From Verrucomicrobiales bacterium (GTDB taxonomy: Bacteria > Verrucomicrobiota > Verrucomicrobiia > Verrucomicrobiales > DEV007), in assembly GCA_016795385.1 (NCBI GenBank), contig JAEUHI010000086.1:124001-188000 (forward strand): a DNA stretch of 64,000 nt. Reading direction: 5' to 3'. A program made the position numbers and the translations under genes. A model generated the notes under the pieces. It did not search any database and had not been told where the DNA came from. It saw only the letters and a list, made by a program, of their open reading frames with translations. Positions 1 through 7,505 of this stretch are shown here, piece after piece (positions within the stretch are counted from its first letter, which is position 1; the number at the start of each line of letters is the position of its first letter).

Positions 1-1193
1 ATGTTCTGCGGTTCGGGGAGGAAACTCGGGTTGTCGATCTCCACCTCCGTGCCGTCGGTCAGTTTCACTTGGTAGACAACCCCCGGATAGGTCGAGATGA
101 CGTCCATGTTGAACTCGCGGCGGAGGCGCTCCTGCACGATCTCCATGTGGAGGAGACCGAGGAATCCGCAGCGGAAGCCGAAGCCCAGCGCCGCCGAGCT
201 CTCGGCCTGGTAGCTGAAAGCCGCGTCGTTGATCTGCAGCTTGCCCATGGCGAGCTTGAGCTGCTCGAAATCCTCCGACGAGACCGGATAGATCCCGCTG
301 AAGACCATCGGCTGGATCTCCTTGAAGCCCGGCAGCGGTTCCTCGGCGGAAATGCGGGTGTCGGTGATGGTGTCGCCGATCTTCACCTCGTTCGACGACT
401 TCATGTTCGCGATGAGGTAACCGACGTCACCGGCGACGAGCTTGTCGCGCGGCGATTGTTTGGGGGTGAAGACGCCGACTTCCTTCACCTCGTACGTCTT
501 GCCGGTCGCCATCGTGCGGATGCCGGTGCCTCGCTTCACCTCGCCGCTGACGACGCGCACGTAGCTGACGACGCCACGGTAGGTGTCGAAGACCGAGTCG
601 AAGACAAGTGCGCGGAGGATGTTGTCGTCGGGCTGTTTCGGGTGCGGGATGCGGGTCACGACCGCCTCGAGGATGTCCTCGATCCCGATGCCCATCTTCG
701 CGCTGGCAGGGATGGCCTCGTCGCCGGGGATCGCGAGAATTTCCTCGAGCTGCTTTTTCACCGAAGGGAGATCGGCGCTGGGCAAGTCGATCTTGTTGAT
801 CACGGGGATGACGTGGAGATTCGCCTGGCTCGCGAGGTGCATGTTCGCCACCGTCTGTGCCTCCACGCCCTGGGCGGCATCGACGAGCAGCAGCGCGCCC
901 TCGCAGGCGGCGAGGGAACGGCTCACCTCGTAGGAGAAATCGACGTGACCGGGAGTGTCGAGCAGGTTCAACTGGTAGGTCTTGCCGTCCCGCGCCTTGT
1001 ATTTCATCGTCACGGGGTGCGACTTGATCGTGATCCCGCGCTCGCGCTCCAGATCCATCGAATCGAGGAGCTGGTCCTGCTTTTCGCGCTGCGAAATGGT
1101 CGAAGTCGTCTCGAGAAGACGATCGGAGAGGGTCGTCTTTCCGTGATCAATGTGGGCAATGATCGAGAAATTGCGTGTCAGTTCGATGGACAT
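1..1193 (-). CDS. lepA: Elongation factor 4 (LepA), C-terminus cut by window edge
   Basis: Translational GTPase that binds the ribosome and acts on stalled or mis-translocated complexes in the cytoplasm. About 397 of the usual ~600 residues are present, starting at the ATG whose complement is at 1191-1193. The G domain is clear: the G1 loop with AHIDHGKTT near residue 13-21, the G3 motif DTPGHVDF, and the G4 motif NKIDLP. The EF4-specific middle part follows (GFKEIQPMVFSGIYP, then GFRCGFLGLLHMEIVQERL). The gene runs off the left end, so the C-terminal LepA domain is not visible. No convincing Shine-Dalgarno sequence precedes the start. The identification is secure from the motif order. Confidence 0.97.
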   Translation of the reverse strand, partial: MSIELTRNFSIIAHIDHGKTTLSDRLLETTSTISQREKQDQLLDSMDLERERGITIKSHPVTMKYKARDGKTYQLNLLDTPGHVDFSYEVSRSLAACEGALLLVDAAQGVEAQTVANMHLASQANLHVIPVINKIDLPSADLPSVKKQLEEILAIPGDEAIPASAKMGIGIEDILEAVVTRIPHPKQPDDNILRALVFDSVFDTYRGVVSYVRVVSGEVKRGTGIRTMATGKTYEVKEVGVFTPKQSPRDKLVAGDVGYLIANMKSSNEVKIGDTITDTRISAEEPLPGFKEIQPMVFSGIYPVSSEDFEQLKLAMGKLQINDAAFSYQAESSAALGFGFRCGFLGLLHMEIVQERLRREFNMDVISTYPGVVYQVKLTDGTEVEIDNPSFLPEPQN

Positions 1194-1306
1194 CGTCAAA
1201 AGACCCGGAACCTAGGGGATTTCCCGCGAAAGTAAACCGGGTTTCCTGCCACGTGGGGGATGCCGGGAATCCACGCAACACCGGGCCGAAGAAAGCCTCA
1301 CCGGAA

Positions 1307-1726
1307 TCAATCGACGAGGAATCCCTCGGCTTCGGCCGCTGATCTCAGGCGGACGTCACCCGTCCGAAAGCGCCAGCCCGTGGTCCTCTCGGCACAGGCC
1401 ACGAGCGCAGCCGCCAGTTGAAACGCATCGGCCGCGCGCAAGGGATGGGTTCGCAGAAGACGCAGCGCGCGATCCCGGACCTGGGTTGTCGGGGCCACCT
1501 CCACCCACGCTTTTTCCAAAAAGCTCAATCGCTTCCGGGCGAGTGATTCGGCCGCGGCGTCGAGCAGGCCCTCGCGCTTTCTCCGCATCAGGGCAGACTC
1601 GATCTCGGCACGCGTGCCATACCACACCAGCATCCTCGGATCGAACCTCAGCTGGGTTTCCCGTTCCAAGGAATCCGCCTCTGCCACGAGCAGCGGAGCC
1701 AGCGCCGAACTGTCCCAAAAAATCAT
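1307..1726 (-). CDS. PIN-domain toxin ribonuclease (VapC-like)
   Basis: A 139-residue PIN domain, the usual VapC length. The acidic metal-binding residues of the family are in place: D5 in FWDSSAL, E41 in the first helical region, D100 in the LRAADAFQLA motif, and D124 near the end. VapC proteins are Mg-dependent endoribonucleases, generally cutting tRNA or rRNA and held inactive by their partner. Its start overlaps the stop of the antitoxin gene by ATGA (1723-1726), which indicates one transcript and translational coupling with antitoxin first. The RNA target cannot be read from sequence. Confidence 0.88.
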   Translation of the reverse strand: MIFWDSSALAPLLVAEADSLERETQLRFDPRMLVWYGTRAEIESALMRRKREGLLDAAAESLARKRLSFLEKAWVEVAPTTQVRDRALRLLRTHPLRAADAFQLAAALVACAERTTGWRFRTGDVRLRSAAEAEGFLVD

Positions 1727-2007
1727 CGCGAATCGCGGTCTTCCAGGATGAGCGATGAGAGCCCCCCGGGAACGGCGGGCAACGGAGCTCCAAAAAATGC
1801 CTCCAGATCGAGCGGATCCGCCGCCGGAGTGACGATTCCCCCGGCGATCAGCCCGGCCAGTTGCTCGTCATCGGCGGCGGCACCGATGGGCTGGAACAGC
1901 GCCACCGGACGCTTGCGATCCGTGACGACCACCGTTTCACCGGAAATGACCGCCCGGAGATAAGCGGAGAGGCTGTTTTTCAATTCGGACACACTGGCCG
2001 TTTTCAT
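1723..2007 (-). CDS. Phd/YefM-type antitoxin paired with PIN toxin
   Basis: A 94-residue protein whose N-terminal half (MKTASVSELKNSLSAYLRAV, then GETVVVTDRKRPVALFQP) is the Phd/YefM DNA-binding and dimerisation fold. The C-terminal ~40 residues are Pro/Ala/Leu-rich and would be the toxin-wrapping tail. It precedes the PIN toxin and overlaps it by four bases, the normal order of a type II toxin-antitoxin operon. Such antitoxins usually repress their own promoter. The region 2008-2076 is short and AT-enriched beside the start, but no clear palindrome was seen there. Confidence 0.85.
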   Translation of the reverse strand: MKTASVSELKNSLSAYLRAVISGETVVVTDRKRPVALFQPIGAAADDEQLAGLIAGGIVTPAADPLDLEAFFGAPLPAVPGGLSSLILEDRDSR

Positions 2008-2076
2008 ATGGCCAGAATAGCCTGTTTGAGAGGGCCTCGAAAGATCTTTTTCAACACTCCGGGTTTGACGGAGCTC

Positions 2077-3075
2077 TCACAACTCGATCCCCTCCTGCGC
2101 CAGCACCTCGCGCAGGGCCTCTTCCATGCCGAGGCGGCATTGGGCGGTGGTGCGGTGGAGGTAACCGTGGAGCGCGGCGTCTTCGTTGCTCCGGTCCTCG
2201 CACTGCTCGCTGTAGCGCTCGAAGGCGACGAGGCTGGAAAGGAGATTCGCGAGGTGCTGGGGACATTCGCACTTCACGATCGAGGAAATCCGGGCGACAC
2301 GTACGAGCTGCTCATCGTTGAAGATCCTCGCGGGGATTTCGCCGGTCGGACGTTGGAAGACCGCCCCCTCGCCCGCCGACCCCGGAGTTTCGGGACGACC
2401 CGACCTCAGCGCGAGCTGGATGTCGGCGATGCAGGCGAGTTGGATCTCGGCGGCATCGACCGGTGCCCGCAGGGCGGTGATGCGTTTGATGTCGAGCGGC
2501 TGGATCGTGTCTTCGCGGGCGAATTGATAAACGAGGATGGCGCGGCGTACCTTCGTCTCGGCAACGAGGGCCTGGATTTCAGTGATGTCCTCGGGGAAAA
2601 TGGTGTCGCGCTCCAAGATGAGAAGATCCGCCGATCCCGGACGCAGACTGGCCACGATCTCCTCGGGAGTGGTGAATTCGCCGACAATGCGGAGGGCCGG
2701 GGTGTGGTCCGCGGCCGAACGCACAGCCTGTCTAATTTTTGTCCCACTCATCACTACCCGGCAGACTCCTGCCGGAGCCGCGTTTTCCAACGCATCGCCG
2801 GAAACCCGCGCTTCCAAGGCGTTCGAAAGGCGTTCCTCGAGCTGGGACGTGCCGAGTTTGGCGATGGTTCCGATGGCATGGCCGTTGTCGACGAGGGTCT
2901 TCAGCAACGACAGACGCTGGATGTCTTCGCGGGTGTAACGTCGGCGCTTGGAGTCGCTGCGATGAGGTTCGACGACGCCGTAACGCCTCTCCCAAACCCG
3001 GAGGACATGCGACGAGATGCCCGTGAGGCGGGCCACGGCGCTGATCTCAAAGAATTCATCTTCCTGGGTCTTCAT
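2077..3075 (-). CDS. MerR-family regulator with degenerate Rossmann-like and Cys-containing C-terminal domain
   Basis: A 332-residue transcription factor. Residues ~10-75 are a MerR winged helix (AVARLTGISSHVLRVWERRY, then RRRYTREDIQRLSLLKTLV). Residues ~105-210 look like a Rossmann or B12-binding-type fold, but the His that binds cobalamin in CarH/LitR proteins is not seen. The last ~80 residues are helical and begin with KCECPQHL, a Cys/His-bearing motif shared with proteobacterial MerR proteins that neighbour ECF sigma genes (recalled, not searched). It is divergent from an ECF sigma gene, with 11-bp direct repeats between them that resemble the operator type reported for CarH. I infer that it controls that sigma factor. 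The signal it senses is unknown. Confidence 0.82.
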   Translation of the reverse strand: MKTQEDEFFEISAVARLTGISSHVLRVWERRYGVVEPHRSDSKRRRYTREDIQRLSLLKTLVDNGHAIGTIAKLGTSQLEERLSNALEARVSGDALENAAPAGVCRVVMSGTKIRQAVRSAADHTPALRIVGEFTTPEEIVASLRPGSADLLILERDTIFPEDITEIQALVAETKVRRAILVYQFAREDTIQPLDIKRITALRAPVDAAEIQLACIADIQLALRSGRPETPGSAGEGAVFQRPTGEIPARIFNDEQLVRVARISSIVKCECPQHLANLLSSLVAFERYSEQCEDRSNEDAALHGYLHRTTAQCRLGMEEALREVLAQEGIEL

Positions 3076-3158
3076 GGGATTTTCGACAAAAATTGAGCGG
3101 ATAGGTCGCGAAGGTTACGAAAACGGGACCACAGCTTCGCGTTTTTTCTCGAAAAAAG

Positions 3159-3198
3159 TTCTTGTCTAATTTCTGTTCATAGACAAATCTTTGTCAAC
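3159..3198. promoter_or_regulatory. Operator-like repeats between MerR regulator and ECF sigma gene
   Basis: Read on the minus strand, two contiguous 11-bp units (3180-3170 and 3169-3159) share the pattern nTnnACA, and a third copy lies at 3198-3188. The same stretch holds an inverted repeat, TTGTCTA (3162-3168) with TAGACAA (3180-3186), and a palindrome, GACAAATCTTTGTC (3182-3195). A perfect TTGACA on the minus strand (3197-3192) could be the -35 box of the merR gene. This overlap of promoter and repeats fits autoregulation plus control of the sigma gene. Confidence 0.6.
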
Positions 3199-3220
3199 CA
3201 CGAAACCAACGCCCTCCTTT

Positions 3221-3844
3221 ATGAGCCCTGAAACCGACGCCACCCCTGACCGCCACGCTGAAGCTGAGTTGATGAACCGGGTCGCCGCCCGGGATCAGCG
3301 CGCCTTCGCTGAACTGACCGAAAAATACTCGGCGCTGATTTTCTCCACCGCCTTCAAGGTGCTGAACCATTACGAGGATACCGAGGACATCATGAACGAA
3401 GTCCTCACCACGATTTGGAAGAAGGCCGACACCTACCACCCGAAAAAGGGATCGCTCGTCACCTGGATCTGCACGACGACCCGGAACCGGGCCATCGACC
3501 GCGTCCGCAGCGTGCAACGCCGGTGCGCGCTCTACGATCGATTCGAGGAGAAGGTCGAGGGAGAGGCTCCCGAATACTCCCTCACCGGTCGCGAGGCCCT
3601 CTACCTCTCCGACGCACGCCACATCCTCCAGTCGGCGGTCGTGGAACTGTCGCCCGAACAGCGGGAGGTGATCGAGCTCGCCTACTTCGAGGGGCTCACC
3701 CAAAAGCAGATCGCCGAGCGGATCGACAGTCCTCTCGGCACGGTGAAAGCCCGCATCCGTCGTGGCGTCGAGCGACTCCGCGTCTCGATCAACGACCGGC
3801 TCAACGGTGAAGGCGAGTTGCTCCTCGACAGCGTCGCGGAGTAA
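3221..3844 (+). CDS. ECF RNA polymerase sigma factor (divergent from MerR regulator)
   Basis: A 207-residue ECF sigma factor with only the two expected domains. Sigma-2 is at ~25-95 (AFAELTEKYSALIFSTAFKV, then HYEDTEDIMNEVLTTIW and ICTTTRNRAIDRVR). Sigma-4 is at ~140-195 (LSPEQREVIELAYFEGLTQK, then IAERIDSPLGTVKARIRRG). I use the ATG at 3221: a TTG at 3191 would extend the protein by ten residues but lies inside the palindromic operator. No anti-sigma gene follows. The next gene is convergent ten bases away, so control probably comes from the divergent MerR protein, as in the LitR/LitS and CarH-type light or stress modules. Its target promoters are not known. Confidence 0.9.
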   Translation: MSPETDATPDRHAEAELMNRVAARDQRAFAELTEKYSALIFSTAFKVLNHYEDTEDIMNEVLTTIWKKADTYHPKKGSLVTWICTTTRNRAIDRVRSVQRRCALYDRFEEKVEGEAPEYSLTGREALYLSDARHILQSAVVELSPEQREVIELAYFEGLTQKQIAERIDSPLGTVKARIRRGVERLRVSINDRLNGEGELLLDSVAE

Positions 3845-3854
3845 GGCTGAATCC

Positions 3855-4862
3855 TCACTCTTTCACGTAAGCCTCCCAAGCCTCGGCGATCTTCGCCTGC
3901 TTTTCGTCGCCGCGGTGAAAGATGACGCGGTGACGCATCGTGAAGGACTCGCCCTTCTTCAGCACCACGGGTGCTTCATCCTTCTCACCGGCCACGTTTT
4001 TCATGCCGAAAGGATTGGCCGTCAGCAGGCCATAGGTCCTGGCGTGCCAGGGGGTGGGATGGCGGAGGCTGGAAGGATGATTCAGCATCGCGATACCGAA
4101 GATCTCGCCACCCTTCCCGGTGACGGGACCATTGAAATCACACCAGGCGGCGCGTTTGCCCCAGGCGGCCTCGCCTTCCTCGCCGGTGCTCAGGGCGATG
4201 CGTCCACCCTGCTCGGATTTCACCGCCATCGAGTGCGCGACACGCAGGCTCAGGCCGGCATCTTTGGCGTCCGAGAAGGTCACGGAATCGGCCACTCCGG
4301 TGAAGACGATGTCCGCATCGACGACACGCGATCCGTCCGCCGCGACTGAAAAGGTGAAGGTGCGGACATCCGACGCCATCACCCCACCGGCGGGATCGAG
4401 GTAGTCGCTCGAGACTTTGAGAATGGCTTTCCCATCCGCCGCGGACGCTTCGAGCACCTCGCGGTGTTTCGTCGCACCGAGTTTCGTTTTCAGTTCCGCG
4501 AGCTTCTTCGCATCGCCCTTGGCGCGCTCCTCCATCGTGAGCCCTTCATGCCAGGTGTCGAAGTCATTCACGAACTGGTGCCCGAACCAGAAAGAGCGGT
4601 GGTGCGGGTGATCCTGCGCCTCGCCTTCGACATCCTTCATCGGATAAGAGCGGGTCATTTCCCGCCCACCGGGTCCGATCACCGGATAAAAGTAAGGTTT
4701 GTTCGTTTTTGTGTCGCCCGTCACGTATTTCGTGAAGAGTTCGCCGTCGATCTTGATGACGACGCCATCGGCTTCGCGTTCGATGGAAAAATCCGCCGCC
4801 GACAGTGTCACGGTGAAGGAGAGCAGCAGAGCGAGAAGGGCGGGTCGGAGCGGAGAGATCAT
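3855..4862 (-). CDS. Secreted DUF6807 (PmoA-like) protein
   Basis: A 335-residue protein with an N-terminal signal peptide (hydrophobic run to LSAADF, residues 1-23). The body matches the DUF6807 family often labelled 'PmoA family', with landmarks KPYFYPVIGPGGREMTRSYP, a DHPHHRSFWFGHQ block and a C-terminal RHRVIFHRGDEK. The family is common in Planctomycetes and Verrucomicrobia near sugar-degrading genes, and its biochemical role is not established. I take the ATG at 4862 because it starts the signal peptide; a longer open frame upstream has no such logic. Its 3' end is convergent with the ECF sigma gene, leaving 10 bases between them. Confidence 0.82.
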   Translation of the reverse strand: MISPLRPALLALLLSFTVTLSAADFSIEREADGVVIKIDGELFTKYVTGDTKTNKPYFYPVIGPGGREMTRSYPMKDVEGEAQDHPHHRSFWFGHQFVNDFDTWHEGLTMEERAKGDAKKLAELKTKLGATKHREVLEASAADGKAILKVSSDYLDPAGGVMASDVRTFTFSVAADGSRVVDADIVFTGVADSVTFSDAKDAGLSLRVAHSMAVKSEQGGRIALSTGEEGEAAWGKRAAWCDFNGPVTGKGGEIFGIAMLNHPSSLRHPTPWHARTYGLLTANPFGMKNVAGEKDEAPVVLKKGESFTMRHRVIFHRGDEKQAKIAEAWEAYVKE

Positions 4863-4925
4863 GATTCGGGAGTTCACCTGCCATGGAATCCCATTCCCCC
4901 GGCCCGTGCAAGCCTGGAAACACGT

Positions 4926-4958
4926 CCCCGGCCACACGGGTTTTTCAAAAAGCCGGGG
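4926..4958. promoter_or_regulatory. Hairpin in divergent gap between DUF6807 and MgtE-like genes
   Basis: CCCCGGC (4926-4932) pairs with GCCGGGG (4952-4958) around a loop that itself contains TTTTTCAAAAA. It lies in the 132-base divergent gap and so could be an operator or a 5' leader structure for either gene. Nothing else marks its role. Confidence 0.3.
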
Positions 4959-4994
4959 GCCGGGAGGTCCGATCCGTGCTAAGGATTTCCATCC

Positions 4995-5978
4995 ATGCCC
5001 CTCGAAAAAGACCATCTCAGCGAATCCGTCCTCACCGAAGCCCGCACCGATTTCGTCACCCTCGAGGATCACCTCACCATCGGCGAAGCGCTCGGGGTGA
5101 TCCGTCATCGCGGCGTCGGTGACAAGATCGTCTATTTCTACGTGGTCGATCCGCAGGAACGGCTCGTCGGCGTGCTCCCGACCCGCCGCCTCCTCACCGA
5201 AGATCCCGGCAAACCGCTCGCCGGCGCGATGATCCGGAACGTCGTGACCCTGCCCGACACCGCCACCGTGTTCGACGCCTGCGAGCTCTTCGTGATCTAC
5301 AAGTATCTCGCCCTGCCCGTCGTCGATGGCGACGGGCGCATCGCCGGCATCGTCGACATCAGCCTGCTCTCCGAAGAGGTCTTCGATCTCGCCGACCGCG
5401 AGCAGGCCGACGCCTTTTTCGAGGGGGTCGGCTTCCGCATCGCCCAGGTCCGCGATGCCTCCCCGCTGAAGGCCTTCCGCTTCCGATTCCCCTGGCTGCT
5501 CGCCACGATCGCGAGCGGCACGGTCTGTGCGCTCCTCGCCAGCGTCTACGAGGCCACTCTCGCCGAGAGCCTCGTCCTCGCCTTCTTCCTCACCCTCGTC
5601 CTCGGCCTCGGCGAGAGCGTCAGCATCCAGTCGATGACGATCACGATCCAGGCCCTGCGCTCCACCCAGCCGACCCTGCGCTGGTATCTCAAGGCCCTGC
5701 GCCGCGAGCTCGGCACCGCCGTGCTCCTCGGCATCGGGTGCGGTGTCGTCGTCGGCCTCATCGTCTACCTCTGGCGCGGAGAAGGCCTCGCCGCGATCAC
5801 GATCGGCGCGAGCATTCTCCTCGCGCTCTCGGCCGCCTGTACCTTCGGCCTCAGCATGCCCGCCCTGCTCCACGCCTTCAAATGGGATCCCAAGATCGCC
5901 GCCGGCCCCATCACCCTCGCGACCGCCGACGTCTCCACCCTGCTGATCTATTTCAGCCTCGCGACCTGGTGGCTGTGA
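4995..5978 (+). CDS. MgtE-like magnesium transporter, CBS pair plus membrane domain
   Basis: A 327-residue inner-membrane protein. Residues ~20-150 form two CBS domains (VVDPQERLVGVLPTRRLL and LPVVDGDGRIAGIVDISLL). Residues ~175-327 carry about five transmembrane segments, with LGLGESVSIQSMTITIQ where MgtE channels have their conserved pore-side signature. It lacks the N-terminal MgtE superhelical domain of full-length ~450-residue MgtE, so Mg-dependent gating would rest on the CBS pair alone. The start at 4995 has no strong ribosome site. Transport of Mg2+ or another divalent cation is inferred from the family. Confidence 0.82.
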   Translation: MPLEKDHLSESVLTEARTDFVTLEDHLTIGEALGVIRHRGVGDKIVYFYVVDPQERLVGVLPTRRLLTEDPGKPLAGAMIRNVVTLPDTATVFDACELFVIYKYLALPVVDGDGRIAGIVDISLLSEEVFDLADREQADAFFEGVGFRIAQVRDASPLKAFRFRFPWLLATIASGTVCALLASVYEATLAESLVLAFFLTLVLGLGESVSIQSMTITIQALRSTQPTLRWYLKALRRELGTAVLLGIGCGVVVGLIVYLWRGEGLAAITIGASILLALSAACTFGLSMPALLHAFKWDPKIAAGPITLATADVSTLLIYFSLATWWL

Positions 5979-5983
5979 CAGGA

Positions 5984-5997
5984 TCGCGGAACCGCGA
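5984..5997. terminator. Short hairpin between convergent genes
   Basis: TCGCGG-AA-CCGCGA forms a perfect 6-bp stem just after the mgtE-like stop codon and before the convergent methyltransferase end. There is no U tract on either strand, so intrinsic termination is doubtful. Confidence 0.3.
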
Positions 5998-6027
5998 GCC
6001 CTCTCTCACCCCACCCCATCCCGCTCC

Positions 6028-6771
6028 TCACTCCCCGCGTTCTCCCGTCCGCAACAAGGCGGTGAGGACACCCTGAAGCAAGGCCAGCTCGCGCGCTGTC
6101 GGCGAGGCGCGGGAAAAGACACTGCGCAGCGTCGCCTCGGTCGTGGGCCTCAACTCGGGCGTCAGGAAAAATCCGCGTGACTCGAGCGCGTCCTCGAGCC
6201 TCGAGAGAAAGGGTGCCAGATCGCCGCGGGTCACGGAGGCGTCTCCCGCGATTGCCTGCCCGGCAACGCCCGCCGCCCGTCGCCATTCCCAGCCGAAGAG
6301 CAACACGCTCTGCGCGAGATTCAGTGAGGGAAAGGCGGGATTCGTGGAGAACGTGAGGAGGTGATCGGCCCGGGCGATCGAAGTGTTGTCGAGTCCGGAA
6401 GCCTCGGCCCCGAAGAGCACCGCCGTCGCCGTGCCGCCCTCGCCCCAGTCCGCGATCTGCCGGGCCGCTTCCTCCGCCTCGAGCACCGGGGCCGCGAGCG
6501 ATCGCTTCCGCGCCGTCGCCCCGACGACGTGACGACAATCCGCAAGCGCGTCGTCGAGACTGGCGAAGACTTCCGCCTTCGCGAGCACCTCGTCCGCATC
6601 CGCCGCTGTCGCCACCGCCGCCGGATTCGGCCAGCCGTCGCGCGGACGGACGAGGCGGAGCCGGTCGAGCCCGCAATTCAGCATCGCCCTCGCGCACATG
6701 CCGATGTTTTCCCCGAGCTGCGGCTCGACGAGCACGATGAGGGGGCGGGCGGGAGAGGCGTTGCCGGACAT
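6028..6771 (-). CDS. SpoU-family tRNA/rRNA 2'-O-methyltransferase (TrmJ-like)
   Basis: A 247-residue SAM-dependent RNA methyltransferase with the knotted SPOUT fold. Motif 1 is NIGMCARAM (N22, R28), motif 2 is LFGAEASGLDN, and motif 3 is PSLNLAQSVLLF. The length and the helical C-terminal extension resemble TrmJ, which methylates the ribose at position 32 of tRNAs. The exact substrate is inference, because TrmH-type relatives look similar. The start at 6771 is chosen since MSGNASPARPLIVLVEP begins the domain directly. A zinc-ribbon gene starts 25 bases away in the opposite direction. Confidence 0.88.
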   Translation of the reverse strand: MSGNASPARPLIVLVEPQLGENIGMCARAMLNCGLDRLRLVRPRDGWPNPAAVATAADADEVLAKAEVFASLDDALADCRHVVGATARKRSLAAPVLEAEEAARQIADWGEGGTATAVLFGAEASGLDNTSIARADHLLTFSTNPAFPSLNLAQSVLLFGWEWRRAAGVAGQAIAGDASVTRGDLAPFLSRLEDALESRGFFLTPELRPTTEATLRSVFSRASPTARELALLQGVLTALLRTGERGE

Positions 6772-6796
6772 GGGGGGCTGTGCGAGGGTGGAGGCG

Positions 6797-7036
6797 ATGG
6801 AAATTCCCGAAACGATCATCTGCGTCGACTGCGGACAAGAGGCCCGCCGTCTCACGCTCCCGCCCGAGGAAGGATGGGAGATCGGCGATTCTGTCGCCTA
6901 TCGCTGCACCGGATGCAACGACCGATGGGACCTCGTCGTCGCCGATGACACGGGCGAGGAAACCTTTACCTCCTATGCTTCGGAATATCGGGCGATCTTG
7001 GAAGAACGACGCCTCGATGACCCGCGTGAACTGTAA
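6797..7036 (+). CDS. Small zinc-ribbon protein
   Basis: A 79-residue protein with two CxxC pairs, ICVDCGQEA near residue 8 and YRCTGCNDRW near residue 36. That spacing is typical of a single zinc ribbon. The rest is acidic and helical. No function is assignable; it could be a nucleic-acid-binding or adaptor protein. GGAGG sits just upstream (6790-6794), rather close to the ATG. The last codons, GAA CTG TAA, are the first unit of a heptamer repeat that continues past the stop. Confidence 0.7.
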   Translation: MEIPETIICVDCGQEARRLTLPPEEGWEIGDSVAYRCTGCNDRWDLVVADDTGEETFTSYASEYRAILEERRLDDPREL

Positions 7037-7083
7037 ACTGTAAACTGTGAACTGTGAACTGTTTACCGTTAACCGTTTACCTT
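7028..7083 (+). repeat. Tandem heptamer tract starting in the stop codon region
   Basis: Eight consecutive 7-base units: GAACTGT, AAACTGT twice, GAACTGT twice, TTACCGT, TAACCGT and TTACCTT. The first unit overlaps the last codons and stop of the zinc-ribbon gene. The tract fills most of the gap to the DUF393 gene at 7100. Confidence 0.85.
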
Positions 7084-7099
7084 CCACCGCCTCCTCCCC

Positions 7100-7495
7100 A
7101 TGAAACACATCCTCCTCTACGACAGCGATTGCCCGCTCTGCACCTTCCAGAGCCGGCTCCTTTCCTGGCTCGACTGGTGTCACGTCGTCGAGATGGTGCC
7201 GCTAAAAGACGAACGCGCCGCCGCGATCGCCCCGCAGATCACACGCGAGGATTTGCTCGAGGCGATCCACTGCATCACTCCCACCGGCGAGATCCATCGC
7301 GGAGCCCGTGCGATCCGATTTCTCGGGATGCGTATCCCCTTGCTCGTGCCGACCGGTCTCTTTCTCTGGATCCCCGGCGTCATCCAGATCGCCGAGGTCG
7401 TCTACCGGTTCGTCTCGAAACACCGCCTCGTCCTCAGCAAGCTCTTCGGCTGCAAGGGCGCCTGCGCGATCCTGCCGGAAAAGCGCGGATCCTGA
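7100..7495 (+). CDS. DUF393 thiol-disulfide oxidoreductase-like protein
   Basis: A 131-residue protein of the DUF393 (DCC) family. It has the diagnostic N-terminal YDSDCPLC motif (D8, C11, C14), which resembles a thioredoxin active site with a CxxC pair. A hydrophobic stretch, LLVPTGLFLWIPGVIQIAEV, in the second half may associate with the membrane. Family members are predicted thiol-disulfide oxidoreductases with unknown partners. The ATG at 7100 follows the heptamer tract. The 3' end is convergent with a CocE-type hydrolase, 10 bases apart. Confidence 0.85.
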   Translation: MKHILLYDSDCPLCTFQSRLLSWLDWCHVVEMVPLKDERAAAIAPQITREDLLEAIHCITPTGEIHRGARAIRFLGMRIPLLVPTGLFLWIPGVIQIAEVVYRFVSKHRLVLSKLFGCKGACAILPEKRGS

Positions 7496-7505
7496 CATTC
7501 TTACC

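Noticed and set aside
3191..3220. TTG start for the first ECF sigma factor
   Set aside because: It lies inside the palindromic operator, and the extra ten residues precede the conserved sigma-2 region. The ATG at 3221 is simpler.
4863..5873. The long upstream extension of the DUF6807 frame
   Set aside because: It runs antisense through the MgtE-like gene and lacks a signal peptide. The Met at 4862 opens a proper signal sequence.
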